The notes under the pieces: model-generated
What the model saw: only the letters and a program-made list of their open reading frames with translations
Databases searched by the model: none
Told to the model about the DNA's origin: nothing
Program-made: the position numbers and the translations under genes
NCBI GenBank assembly: GCA_009792885.1
Contig: WMCF01000003.1
Span: 16,268,297 to 16,332,296 of the forward strand
Length of the DNA stretch: 64,000 bases
Direction: 5' to 3'
Source: Eremophila alpestris peregrina
Taxonomy: Eukaryota; Chordata; Aves; Passeriformes; Alaudidae
Shown here: positions 1-54,945 of the stretch, piece by piece
Layout of the letters: the number at the start of each line of letters is the position of its first letter
Position numbering within the stretch: the stretch's first letter is position 1

Positions 1-3000
1 TTAGGAATGGTAAGATGACAAGGTTTATTTGCTCAGAAAATTGCAAAAAACTTCCCTACAATTGTAAGACAGCATGTCTGGTGTCTCAATACCATTCTGT
101 AATAATGTTAAGACATTAATGCAATACTGGAGTGAATAAAAAAATGTATGCCACACTCATCCCTATTTAGCTAGCAAGATTTCAAGAGATAACTGCTAAA
201 GGTTTTAAAGTCACATTCGCTATCACCTTCTGTAAAATGAGTAACCTGTGTGAAAAGCAGGGAGACCATCACCAATGCCATAGTCTGTGACTAATCAATG
301 CCAAGTTTAAAGACAGTTAAAACTTCACAGTATATCCTTATATACACTGTAAGATCACAACTGAACTGCCACAGAACTAGTCCAACATAAAGCTACATCC
401 ATCTGCAAATCAGCACAAAACCCTTTTGCTGCTGTGCATATTACGTTCAAAGATAAATAGAGAAGCATGAATAATCACTGTATTATCTTTTCATGACTGC
501 CTTTACTTGATGTTAATTATAGGTCACTGCAATTCTCACAATGCTATTCTTGAATAAAACTGGGACTATCTCCTCTGAAGAATACATAGAAAGGGATAAA
601 AATTATGAAGATAAAAGTTCCCTGGATCACAAAGTCCCACAAGCAGCAGTAACAGCAGCACTTCTGCTACCCAGAATGATGTTATGGAGAATACTTGAAC
701 TGGGCTTCTCTATCCTAAGATTAGCTCTTCACTTTACCCCAATTTTCCCAGGGTTCAGTATTTGGGTTGGCCCAGTTTAATATCTTTTCATTGATGTGGA
801 TGAGAGGATTGAGGGCACCTTCAGTCAGTTTGCAGTGACAATCAGTTGGGTGGAAGTGTTGATCTGCTGGAGGGTAGGAAGGCTCTGCAGATGGATCTGG
901 ACAGGCTGCATCCATGATGAATCAAGGCCAACTGTATAAGGTACAATAAGGTGAAGTGCTGGGTTCTGCACTTTGGTCACAACAACCCCATGCAATGCTA
1001 CTCATCCCCTCCATTGAGAATGAGTGGCTGAAAGCTGCTTGGTGGAAAAGGATCTGGGGATGCTGGTCAACAGGCAGTTGAACATGAGCCAGCAGTGCAC
1101 CCAGGTGGCCAAGAAAGCCAAAGGCATGCTGGCAGGGAAGTGATTATTCTCCTGCACTCAATGCCAGTGTTCTGTGGACCCTCACTACAAGACAGACACT
1201 GGAAGAGCTGGAGCATGATCAGAGAAGGGCAATGGGGCTGGGTAAGGGTCTAGAAAGTCACTCATATGAAGAGCAGCTGAGAAAGCTGGGGAATGTTTAG
1301 CCTGTAGAAAAGGAAGCTGGGGGAGACCTTCTCACTGTCTACAACTGGCTGAAAGGAGGGTCTAGCCAGGTGCTGGTCAGCCTCTTCACCCAAGTAACAA
1401 GTGACAGGACAAGAGCAATGACCTCAAGTTGCACCAGGAGAGGTTTAGATTAAGTATTAGGAGAAATTTCTTCACTGAAAGGGTGGTCAGGCATTGGAAT
1501 AGGCTGCCCAGAAAAGTGGTGGAATCACTATCCCTGGAAATGTTCAAAAGGTGTAGGGATGTGGCTCTTGGGGAGATGGTTTACTGGTGAACATGGTAGA
1601 GGATAGGTTAATGGTTTGACTCAATCTTAAAGGTCGTTCCCAACCTTAAATATTCAATGAAGTTTTATCTCTTTACCCTGTAAAATAAGAATTTAAAAAT
1701 ACTAAAAAATAACCAAGAACCATCTTTTGAATCACTAATATTTACTGCAACTCTGCCCCCTTTAATTTAAAGCCTGCAGTCTGGCATGATCTCAGCAAGG
1801 AGTGGTTCACTGTATGTTAGCCATACCGCCCTCTCAGCAACACTCTCATGTTTCAGACACTCTGCAAAATGTGATACCTGTATTGAGTCTCCCTAGGAGA
1901 GATTCTGAGTTCTAAAGAACATCTCAGTTGTAGAGAGGACAGGGCAGTTTTATGAGCAACCACAGTTTGCAAGCAACTCCATTCCAGCTGTCTGTACCCA
2001 AAAGGAATTAGTGCTTTGACTGTACAGTAACAAACAGAAAATGGAAGAGGTCTACTCCCAGAATTCTAAGAGCATGATTTCAAGGTAGAAGTGTTTTTTC
2101 CAGCTTCAGTGATCTCCCACCCTTTTTACATAATTAATCATTGTAAAGTGTGACAACTGTTTTAATTCCTTAGAATGCTATCCTATCCTTCATTTGTAGA
2201 ATAGGTAAAGCATAGGTAGCTTCCTCAATATTGTCCTGCCAACACGTCTTGAGTAACTTAGAGAGAGAACACATCTTAATAGATCCAGGCCCCCTTGCAG
2301 GCTACAATACCAATGCACTATGCAAACATCAAATTTTCAGGCATTTCACACCTGAATACACAATAGTAAAGATTATAACCAGCTATTTTATTTTCCCTGC
2401 TAAAAAACATAGCAAGAGTCAAACCATCAATTTATCAGGGGGAAACACTCAAACTCCACTAAAATTACCAAAAATTCAAATCTTTTAGAAGGCCAAAATA
2501 GCCCTATGTTTAAAGCAGCATTCCAGCAATGATTCATTAGAGTCCTGGTATAAATAAATCAGACAAACGGAAGGGAAAGAAAAAAAAAAAAAAAGAAGCC
2601 ACAGAAAAATAACCTATAGAAACAGAGGTATTTTTTGGATTTCTGCAAAAAATCATTTTCAGGATTGATTCACTCAAAGTACATGTCCTTTTCAAAAGAG
2701 AAGGTATTTGCTTGGCTTTATCAGATACTTTTTATATACTAGCATTTAAGAAAGAAAAAGCATATATGCAAATTGTAACAGAGAAGCAGTTTCAGATATT
2801 ATATGAAACTACAGAAAGATGAGCCTTAAAACAGAGAAAACTTGTTACAGAGAGTTTTGCACAGCTAAGAAATTTGACAGCTTACAAATACACCTAACAA
2901 GGTAATAGCATAGTGAAACATCAGTTGCTAGCAAATGAACTGAATGCAATTTTGTAAACTGTTCTGAATCTCTAACATCTCTGGTACAGGGAAGAAGTTT

Positions 3001-3104
3001 GGAAGCAGAAAGGGGTTTGCAAGCAGATGGGCAAATCTCCTGTGAGCCAGCTAATGAGCAGTTTTAGAACCTGGGAATGAGCCTTCCTCCAGGCCCTCTC
3101 TTAC
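1..3104 (-). other. MAP3K9: MAP3K9 intron 8 (partial)
   Basis: Non-coding, AT-rich sequence after the exon 8 donor. It contains a CR1 fragment (about 745-1660, opposite strand) and a short A-run near 2579-2595. No further MAP3K9 exon is recognisable, so the next one lies outside the window. Confidence 0.8.
745..1660 (+). mobile_element. CR1 LINE 3' fragment
   Basis: Resembles the 3' part of a chicken-repeat-1 element from the end of the reverse transcriptase region (GTTCAGTATTTGGGTTGGCC, then AATATC) through the familiar segments CACAACAACCCCATGCAA, AGCCAGCAGTGCACCCAGGT, AAGTAACAAGTGACAGGACA and GGCTGCCCAGAAAAGTGGT. It ends near AAAGGTCGTTCCCAACCTTA. It is 5' truncated, with an internal deletion near 1135 and many substitutions, so it is inactive. 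It lies antisense to MAP3K9 in intron 8. Confidence 0.9.
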
Positions 3105-46569
<43,465 letters not shown>

Positions 46570-47230
46570 GGCGAGGCTGCTCCATAGGGGGAGGCGCCCG
46601 AGGCAGCCGGGCACTGCGGGGGGCGGCGGGGCCGGGACCGCCGCCTATTGTTCATGCGGCCCGGCGCCCGCCGGCACCAGGTGCCGCCGCCGCTGCCGGG
46701 ACTTCCCGGCGCGGGGCCGCCTCAGCCCAGGGCGGGCAGGGGCGAGACCAGGCAGCGTGTGCCGTGGAGGAGCCGCCGCATCCCCCCCATCCGCCGCTTC
46801 CTCCGCGCCCGCCTCCGCCTCCTGCCGCCGCCGCCGCGCATCCCGGAGCCACCTGACTCTCTGGCAGCTTCGGCGGCGCGAGGGGAGGGCAGGACGGGCC
46901 CCGCCTCCGCGCCGCCATTGGCCAGCGCCGCCGCCCGTCAGCACCGCCCTCACCTGATTGAGGGCCCGCGCCCCCTTGGCCACGCCCCCTCCCCGCCCGG
47001 CCCCCTGGCCCCGGAGTCGCGCACTCACCGGTGCGCCCCCGATTGGCCCCCGCCCGGTCAGCTCTCGTTTCCCATTGGGCCGCGCGCTCCGAGCCCCGCC
47101 TTCCCCACCGCTTCTCATTGGCTGGGGAAAGGGGCATGACACGGGCCAAGGGCGGGGTGGGGCGGCCCCAGGGCGGAGCGAGCGGGCGCCACCTGGCGGC
47201 GAGCGGAGGCGGCGCGCACCTGGGCCGGCC
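46570..47230 (-). promoter_or_regulatory. MAP3K9: MAP3K9 promoter and 5' UTR within a CpG island
   Basis: The sequence upstream of the start codon is very GC- and CpG-rich. On the gene strand it carries four CCAAT boxes, seen as ATTGG on the plus strand at 46917-46921, 47042-47046, 47074-47078 and 47117-47121. GC boxes of the Sp1 type occur repeatedly, for example around 46981-46990 and 47152-47165. No TATA box is evident. This is a typical TATA-less NF-Y/Sp1 housekeeping-style promoter. The transcription start cannot be placed from sequence alone. Confidence 0.75.
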
Positions 47231-47231
47231 C

Positions 47232-47727
47232 CGTGTCCCCCAGCTCGGTGTCCCCACGCCCCCCAGCTCGGTGTCCCCGTGTCCCCCAGCTCGGTGTCCC
47301 CTTATCCCCCAGCTCGGTGTCCTCTTGCCCCTCAGCTCGGTGTCCCCGCGCCCCCAGCTCGGTGTCCTCTTGCCCCTCAGCTCGGTGTCCCCTTATCCCC
47401 CAGCTCGGTGTCCCCACGCNNNNNNNNNNNNNNNNNNNNNNNNNNNNNNNNNNNNNNNNNNNNNNNNNNNNNNNNNNNNNNNNNNNNNNNNNNNNNNNNN
47501 NNNNNNNNNNNNNNNNNNNNNNNNNNNNNNNNNNNNNNNNNNNNNNNNNNNNNNNNNNNNNNNNNNNNNNNNNNNNNNNNNNNNNNNNNCCCCCAGCTCG
47601 GTGTCCCCGTGTCCCCCAGCTCGGTGTCCCCGTGTCCCCCAGCTCGGTGTCCCCACGCCCCCCAGCTCGGTGTCCTCTTGCCCCTCAGCTCGGTGTCCCC
47701 TTGCCCCTCAGCTCGGTGTCCCCGAGC
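47232..47727. repeat. 23-bp GC-rich minisatellite, interrupted by an assembly gap
   Basis: Tandem units with the core CAGCTCGGTGTCCCC repeat every 23 bp (one 22-bp step). Eight copies begin at 47241, 47264, 47287, 47310, 47333, 47355, 47378 and 47401. After the N gap six more begin at 47594, 47617, 47640, 47663, 47686 and 47709. Units vary mainly in the 6-8 bases after the core (ACGCCC, GTGTCC, TTATCC, or a CTCTTGCCCCT variant). It lies about 0.7 kb upstream of the MAP3K9 start codon. Confidence 0.97.
47420..47589. other. Assembly gap of 170 N inside the minisatellite
   Basis: An N run with the same repeat on both sides. The true length of the array is therefore unknown. Frames drawn across it are not real. 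Confidence 1.
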
Positions 47728-48070
47728 CCCAGGGGACTTGGGCCGGAAACCGCACAAAGTCTCTGTTTTCTCTTAGGCCATGGTCTTCCTTAACCGGTCT
47801 GAACTTAAGCACCGGCTTTAGATGGTTTGTACAGGAGGTTATCGTGCGTGTGTATCCCTGCTGAATGCCTTTGTTAAAAATTAACAGAATTTCCTTCTCA
47901 CTCTTGCAATCAGCATATAGCTGCTTGGCCCTGAAAATCCAAATCCTTCTCCCTGCTACCAGGGTTTCCACAGCTTGTGAAGACACCAGATCTTGTCAAT
48001 GGAATTTGTTTGCACTTGGTGATATTACTGGGAGATATTCTTTGCATTTCACTCCATTCTTTTTTTTTTC
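47728..48070. other. Intergenic sequence upstream of MAP3K9
   Basis: Unique, moderately AT-rich sequence between the minisatellite and the duplicated block, ending in a short T-run. No gene or repeat is recognised. Confidence 0.6.
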
Positions 48071-49738
48071 CCCTTGTTATTCCTCATTACAATTTCAGTG
48101 GTAAAACTGGAAATGAAAATTCTCTGTTCATGGTTCATCACAACAAAATCCATTGATGCCAAATGAGAAGCCTAAGTAGCCTGACCACACCTGATGTCTT
48201 CCCACTTATACATAAAACATAGGGCTTAGCTATTCTTTAGTGCTGAGTATATGCAATGACACAATTTTTCTTTGCAAGATGGATTTTTAAAAAATTCTCC
48301 ATCCCTGAGTGAGGCCTTTGCTTTGGTTTATGTACAGAGTAGCTACTTGATTTTGTGCATAGGAGTTTTGTCTATTTATCTATTCTTGCATTAGCATTAT
48401 GCTGCAGCACCTTTATAGGGAGTACCAGGGTTTAGGCTTTTGACAGAATGATGAAGATCTTAAGCATAAAATGCTCTGAGTTAATTCAAAATCCTTATCA
48501 TTGTTTATAAAATATTTGAATTTACTTCCATTTGCTCTGGGAATACACCTCCACTCAACTGAAACTTAGTAACAAGTATTTCAGAGAACCTACTGGGAAC
48601 TACAATTATTCTATTTTCTCTCTTTCCCCCAAACTTCAGAGCCTTTATTTCTCGCAGAAACCAAACAAACATGGTCTAGAAAGAGCCGGTGTATTAGCAT
48701 CGTTATTTGACAAATAGAGAGCAAAACACGTCAAGTTGAGGTCAGAACTAACATTTCACTGTGATGCATGCAAGATTTAGTGATGTCCAGCACAAGCTTT
48801 CAATTGAACTTGCCTAAGAACTGAGCTTTAGGTTTTCTCCTCTCTATCCACTGCCTCTTGTCAGAGGGGGCAGAACTGAGGATGCATCCTCTTCACTACT
48901 CCTTTGTTACTTCAGGGTGTGTTTTCACAATTAGTGTAAGCTTATCCAATACTACTCTGCTGCTGAAAGGGACTTTCCTGCCCCTTGTCACATGCTTGAC
49001 CTGCTTTCCTGATTGCAACAGTAGCGACTGTATGGCTGTGGAGTAATTTCAGCCCATTTATCTAGCTGAAAGCTAAGCCTCTGAGTAAAAGCAGCTACGT
49101 TTTAAGCAGCTTTTTAGGTTGATCTGACTTGCATTAGGACTGTACACACAGATGCTAAAGCCAGCACAAGGAATCAGGACAGGTGAAAGGGACAGCCACC
49201 TAGCTTTTCCAGCAACATCCCATCTTTAGGTTACCTTGTCTTCACCATGAAGACAAGGGGTAACAAATAGCTGTATTCATGGCTTTTGGAGTTCAAATAA
49301 TAGATGACTGAGATGGAAAGTGAAGGACTGCAATTAATGTTCCTAGTTAAAGTATTTGCAGTTGCATACAATACTTTTCTGTCTAATTTTATGTAGAAAA
49401 AAATTATTTCTTCAATTCACACAGTGAGAAATTATTATGCTTTATGTGAATATGGTGCTCAAATGCTGTAATATAAAAAAATGTGACTAAGACATAAGAA
49501 AATAGAGTCCTTCTGTCTTTCAGCTGTTTGCCACTTATTTTGATCACTGTTATAGAGCACTGATAGGTTTAAAGTAGAGAGTTATATTACTGATGGTGAA
49601 AACTAAGATAGAAAAAAAAATGCTACTGTAGAGGGTCAGGTTGCCTGCTATACTGACCTGCCAAGACAGAACCCTGCCATCTTGTGGAATGCCTTGATAT
49701 CAAAGTACACAACCTTGCTTCTAAAACGACACTTCTTC

Positions 49739-49818
<80 letters not shown>

Positions 49819-49854
49819 TTTGTTTCCACAGAAGTGGTGTGACTGGCTCAGGAA
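48071..49854. repeat. First copy of a 1,784-bp tandem duplication (probable assembly artefact)
   Basis: Matches 49856-51639 at a constant offset of 1,785 wherever I compared them, with no length difference. The visible differences lie in the T-rich tract at 49741-49821, where this copy has T in place of other bases of the second copy. It ends at GGCTCAGGAA directly before a single N. Contents are AT-rich non-coding; the short open frames in it are duplicated too. Confidence 0.9.
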
Positions 49855-49855
49855 N
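49855..49855. other. Single N at the duplication junction
   Basis: One ambiguous base separates the two copies. It is the expected trace of two contig ends being joined without merging their overlap. Confidence 0.95.
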
Positions 49856-51639
49856 CCCTTGTTATTCCTCATTACAATTTCAGTGGTAAAACTGGAAATG
49901 AAAATTCTCTGTTCATGGTTCATCACAACAAAATCCATTGATGCCAAATGAGAAGCCTAAGTAGCCTGACCACACCTGATGTCTTCCCACTTATACATAA
50001 AACATAGGGCTTAGCTATTCTTTAGTGCTGAGTATATGCAATGACACAATTTTTCTTTGCAAGATGGATTTTTAAAAAATTCTCCATCCCTGAGTGAGGC
50101 CTTTGCTTTGGTTTATGTACAGAGTAGCTACTTGATTTTGTGCATAGGAGTTTTGTCTATTTATCTATTCTTGCATTAGCATTATGCTGCAGCACCTTTA
50201 TAGGGAGTACCAGGGTTTAGGCTTTTGACAGAATGATGAAGATCTTAAGCATAAAATGCTCTGAGTTAATTCAAAATCCTTATCATTGTTTATAAAATAT
50301 TTGAATTTACTTCCATTTGCTCTGGGAATACACCTCCACTCAACTGAAACTTAGTAACAAGTATTTCAGAGAACCTACTGGGAACTACAATTATTCTATT
50401 TTCTCTCTTTCCCCCAAACTTCAGAGCCTTTATTTCTCGCAGAAACCAAACAAACATGGTCTAGAAAGAGCCGGTGTATTAGCATCGTTATTTGACAAAT
50501 AGAGAGCAAAACACGTCAAGTTGAGGTCAGAACTAACATTTCACTGTGATGCATGCAAGATTTAGTGATGTCCAGCACAAGCTTTCAATTGAACTTGCCT
50601 AAGAACTGAGCTTTAGGTTTTCTCCTCTCTATCCACTGCCTCTTGTCAGAGGGGGCAGAACTGAGGATGCATCCTCTTCACTACTCCTTTGTTACTTCAG
50701 GGTGTGTTTTCACAATTAGTGTAAGCTTATCCAATACTACTCTGCTGCTGAAAGGGACTTTCCTGCCCCTTGTCACATGCTTGACCTGCTTTCCTGATTG
50801 CAACAGTAGCGACTGTATGGCTGTGGAGTAATTTCAGCCCATTTATCTAGCTGAAAGCTAAGCCTCTGAGTAAAAGCAGCTACGTTTTAAGCAGCTTTTT
50901 AGGTTGATCTGACTTGCATTAGGACTGTACACACAGATGCTAAAGCCAGCACAAGGAATCAGGACAGGTGAAAGGGACAGCCACCTAGCTTTTCCAGCAA
51001 CATCCCATCTTTAGGTTACCTTGTCTTCACCATGAAGACAAGGGGTAACAAATAGCTGTATTCATGGCTTTTGGAGTTCAAATAATAGATGACTGAGATG
51101 GAAAGTGAAGGACTGCAATTAATGTTCCTAGTTAAAGTATTTGCAGTTGCATACAATACTTTTCTGTCTAATTTTATGTAGAAAAAAATTATTTCTTCAA
51201 TTCACACAGTGAGAAATTATTATGCTTTATGTGAATATGGTGCTCAAATGCTGTAATATAAAAAAATGTGACTAAGACATAAGAAAATAGAGTCCTTCTG
51301 TCTTTCAGCTGTTTGCCACTTATTTTGATCACTGTTATAGAGCACTGATAGGTTTAAAGTAGAGAGTTATATTACTGATGGTGAAAACTAAGATAGAAAA
51401 AAAAATGCTACTGTAGAGGGTCAGGTTGCCTGCTATACTGACCTGCCAAGACAGAACCCTGCCATCTTGTGGAATGCCTTGATATCAAAGTACACAACCT
51501 TGCTTCTAAAACGACACTTCTTCACTTTTTTTTTTTTTTTTTTTTTTTTTGTGCTTGTTTGGGTTTTTTCTTTAATTTTTTTTTTATTTCCCATGATTAT
51601 AAGTTTGTTTCCACAGAAGTGGTGTGACTGGCTCAGGAA
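49856..51639. repeat. Second copy of the 1,784-bp tandem duplication
   Basis: Starts CCCTTGTTATTCC, as at 48071, and continues past its end without a break into unique sequence. Its T-rich tract (51526-51606) has a mixed sequence and looks like the better-read version. No gene is recognised in it. Confidence 0.9.
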
Positions 51640-54538
51640 GCTGCTTGTGCCTGGAGAGTGTCCAGGGAAATACTCTGAAGAGCCACCATAGGATTTTTGC
51701 ACTCTCACAAACTTCTCTTGGCATCTTTTACCTGCCATGTCAGAAAGTGGTTTCTGAATGAAAAGATCTGGCTAGATTGGGTGGGCTGTTCTTAGCATCA
51801 AGGTAGATAGAACTGTCAGTAAATGTTAAATTCATATTCCAGTAACTGGCAAAAGGTAGAGGAAAAGAACGTTAAAGGCTGTCTGCATGCAGTCTTTGAA
51901 AGGTGACATTTTAGCATTGGCAAGACACAGAAAGATTTTTCAAATGGTGCATGCCTTTCTGATGAACATATAGCCCAAATGCTACATTGAAAGTTTTTTC
52001 TTATGCATTTTCGAATAAGAAATGTAGATGACAGATATGAACTGTATCTGTTCCCATTAATATTCAGCAGATCTGAATAATGGGAATTATATTCTAGATA
52101 TAACAGATCCAGTTCTTAAAGTCTGTGTTTGAATACACACTCGGTGCTTCTTAAAGTTTGGACATGGATTTTGTTATAATGTATTTCAAGAGAAGAGTCT
52201 AACCTGCAAAATGCAGATGATACTCTGAATTTAGTTGAAACTTTCTTCAAACTGAGAACTTTGAACCAAAGCTTTTAATTCAGGCTCATTTTTGCATCTA
52301 CATTTGAAATCAACAAATTATTAGAGGATAAACAAAAAGGCCAGTCTATTCCCAGCCTTTGTTTTAAGAAGCAATGGAAATTATTCTGCTTATTCAGTAT
52401 CATTATTAATATAAATTTAGGATTGTGAACTCAGCTTTTGCTCTGTGTTTTCTAGAGGCTTGTGCAGACTGGACTTAGCAGCTCTATAACTTATTCAAAC
52501 TTGGCAGTCCATAGTTATAAATCTACACTGGATATCAAAATGCTGGCAGTCTAAGCTCCTAGTATATAAGTTCTGTAAAGGAAAAAAACAGAATGGTATT
52601 AAAAAAACAAAAGGAAGAGGAATGTCCAGAAAAAAAGTGAAGACTGCTGGCACAGTCCAACTACTCCACAGTACTAGAAACATACTGTAATTCCAGCTGC
52701 AGCTACAATGACAGCACCTCTCTACCAGCACAATAAGAATGTATAAAAGATTGAGGAGATGCCCCTTGGCACATCTTATTGCAGCTCACTCCTTTTACAT
52801 CCTGTGGTAATTTATATTGCATATTAAATTAACCCAGCACTCTCATTTGGCTTTTATACATTTCAGAGGATATACCACAGATCTGTTCCATGCCCATATC
52901 CCCAGATATAACCATATATACCACTCTGCAGATGAATCTCATTCCAGTAGCCAGATTTCTTGGATCAATTGCTGATAATTTCTACTCAAACAATGTAAGC
53001 TTTACGAACAAATGGATTTTTCTATCAATAAAAATTGTCCCTCTACATGGCTGTAAAGCTGGGCTTTTTTTTCCCCCCACTTTAGAACAGTACTGGTTTG
53101 CCAACATCACTTAAGTGTAGGTTTGTTCTTGATGAGAGGGAGAGGGGTAAGCCACTGGCAACAGAAGCTTTATGAACTGTGCTGTGCTAGCTAGGAGGCA
53201 GGCTGCAAATCTGGGTCTTTAGCATCTGAGTCAGTCAAGAGAGAGAGCTCTACTCTGCTTCATAAAATATATATGCTAATCTCCCAGATGGCTATATGTT
53301 CTTTCTCCATAAAACAGATGACCTGGAAAAATGAAAGACTAAAAACACTGGAGAGTAGGAATTCTGGGCCAAAATCTGGAAGCTTGCAGTAGATTTTACA
53401 GACAGACTTGGATTTTAAATTTAGTTTGGATCTGGTTTCATAACAAAATATAGCAGTGGCTATTATTATAGGTCACAGCATAATTTCACATGCAACATGA
53501 ATCATTCATACATTTGCATCTCTCTAAGAAAAATATAACAAAGGAACACTTTCAAGTGAGATTTCTGTTTGCACTAAAAGATATACACCTAACAGAAATA
53601 ATGGTTAACTTTGGCTCAGTAATGATTAACATTTGCACACTGGGTATTACCTCAGTCCAAGGCACACATAGAACTCTTGTTTGATTAGTCACAGATTGAG
53701 TTGCTGCTCCTGTAAGGGAATATCAGAACCATGCTGCCACCCTGACAACATTGAGCCACAGTTTCGCAAATGTGTGGAACAAATATTTAACTTATTTGCA
53801 GAACTGTGATTAGTGCAATGCAAATGCTCTCACCAGAGTTCAGCAAAGACGCTACTGAAAACTTTTCATGTTTCTGAAATCTTCATAGGTGCTGATAGCC
53901 TTGATCTTTGTTTTCATGTTTCATGTGAAACATAAAGCAGCAGCAGACTGCCCTGCAGTGTCATGGCCAGCATATGGTGCAGCAGTCACTCAGAGCACTC
54001 TGTACTGCCTCCAGCAGCTCCCATTCAAGGCCTTCTGACCATGGAACCACCGTGTCTCCTTTGTTTGTGAGGGCAAATGAGATTTTGTTTGGAAATAAAA
54101 AAAAACAAGAAGGAAAACAAAGTATTTTGTTTAGGTTTTAAGTTTGTCAAACAAAGCCTTTGGGACAGTTGTCAGATCACCAAAGCCACCCTTGAACAGC
54201 TTCAGAAAGACAACACAAAAAATGAAGAATCCTGCATCTGAGTTCAAACCATACAGATGCAAACTTCAGGTCTAAACATACGGAGACACAATATCCACTA
54301 GATAACAGCATTCATATGCAAATCAGAGCCTCATACCCAAATCATCACTCTGCTAAATCAGTAATTATAAAGTTATGGACATAGAATAGATAACCTTTTC
54401 ATTTGGAGTAGCATAATCCTTTTGTCAATCGAGGCTGATGTCTTTTCCCCCTAATTTGTATTTACTGAGTTAACTTACTGTTCAGAATAATAAACTTCCA
54501 TTTAAAATAAGACCAACTAGGTCAGTGCAGTAGTAATT
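51640..54538. other. Intergenic sequence
   Basis: AT-rich DNA without a recognisable gene. It contains one copy of the small dispersed repeat at 51671-51738. I see nothing else in it. Confidence 0.6.
51671..51738 (+). repeat. Unidentified dispersed repeat, copy A
   Basis: A 68-bp block (TACTCTGAAGAGCCACCATA to ACCTGCCAT) that recurs inverted at 59023-59090 with a few substitutions, and partly at 61718-61756. I cannot assign it to a known repeat family. Confidence 0.7.
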
Positions 54539-54945
54539 ATCACAGAATTATATAATAGCTTGGGTTGGAAGAGACATTAAAGATCATCTCATTCCAACCC
54601 CCCCTGCCTTGTTCCAACCCCGCTGTCCCAAGGGTAGGGACATCTTTCACTAGATCAGATGACTCAGGGCCCCATCCAACCTGGCACTGAACACTTCCAG
54701 GGATAGGGCAGGCACAGCTTCCCTGAACTACCTGTTCCAGTGTCTTACCACCGTCACCTTCCTAGTAAATTCCTACTAAAGAATTTCTTCCTAGTCTAGA
54801 CATACCCTTTGTCAATTTAAAGCCATTACTCCTTGTCCTGTACTACTTGCCCTTGCCAATTGACTCTCTGCAGCTCTCCAGGAGCCCCCTTTATGTCCTA
54901 GAAGGCTGCAATAAGGTCCACCCACAGCCTTTTCTTCTCTCTCAG
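54539..54945 (-). mobile_element. CR1 LINE 3' fragment
   Basis: Read on the plus strand it is the reverse complement of a CR1 3' end: GCTTGGGTTGGAAGAGACAT, AAAGATCATCTCATTCCAAC, CCATCCAACCTGGCACTGAA, CCATTACTCCTTGTCCTGTA and AGAAGGCTGCAATAAGGTCC. It is 5' truncated and inactive. The element's own strand is minus. Confidence 0.92.

Noticed and set aside
1..3100. Further MAP3K9 C-terminal exons
   Set aside because: No frame on the minus strand resembles the next segments of the MLK1 tail. The sequence is intron plus a CR1 fragment.
46570..46614. In-frame extension of exon 1 upstream of the ATG
   Set aside because: The extension to 46614 begins with GTG, not ATG. The ATG at 46569 is the first in-frame ATG after the stop at 46647-46645 and has a good Kozak context.
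46958..47864. Long frames across the minisatellite and the N gap
   Set aside because: They are translations of a tandem repeat and unknown bases.
49648..49951. Lys- or Phe-rich open frames in the first duplicate
   Set aside because: They are produced by the homopolymer T tract, which is itself probably miscalled.
48532..50831. Pairs of identical short ORFs (48532/50317 and 48858/50643) as a duplicated gene
   Set aside because: The identity comes from the whole-block duplication, not from coding constraint. Neither peptide resembles a known protein.
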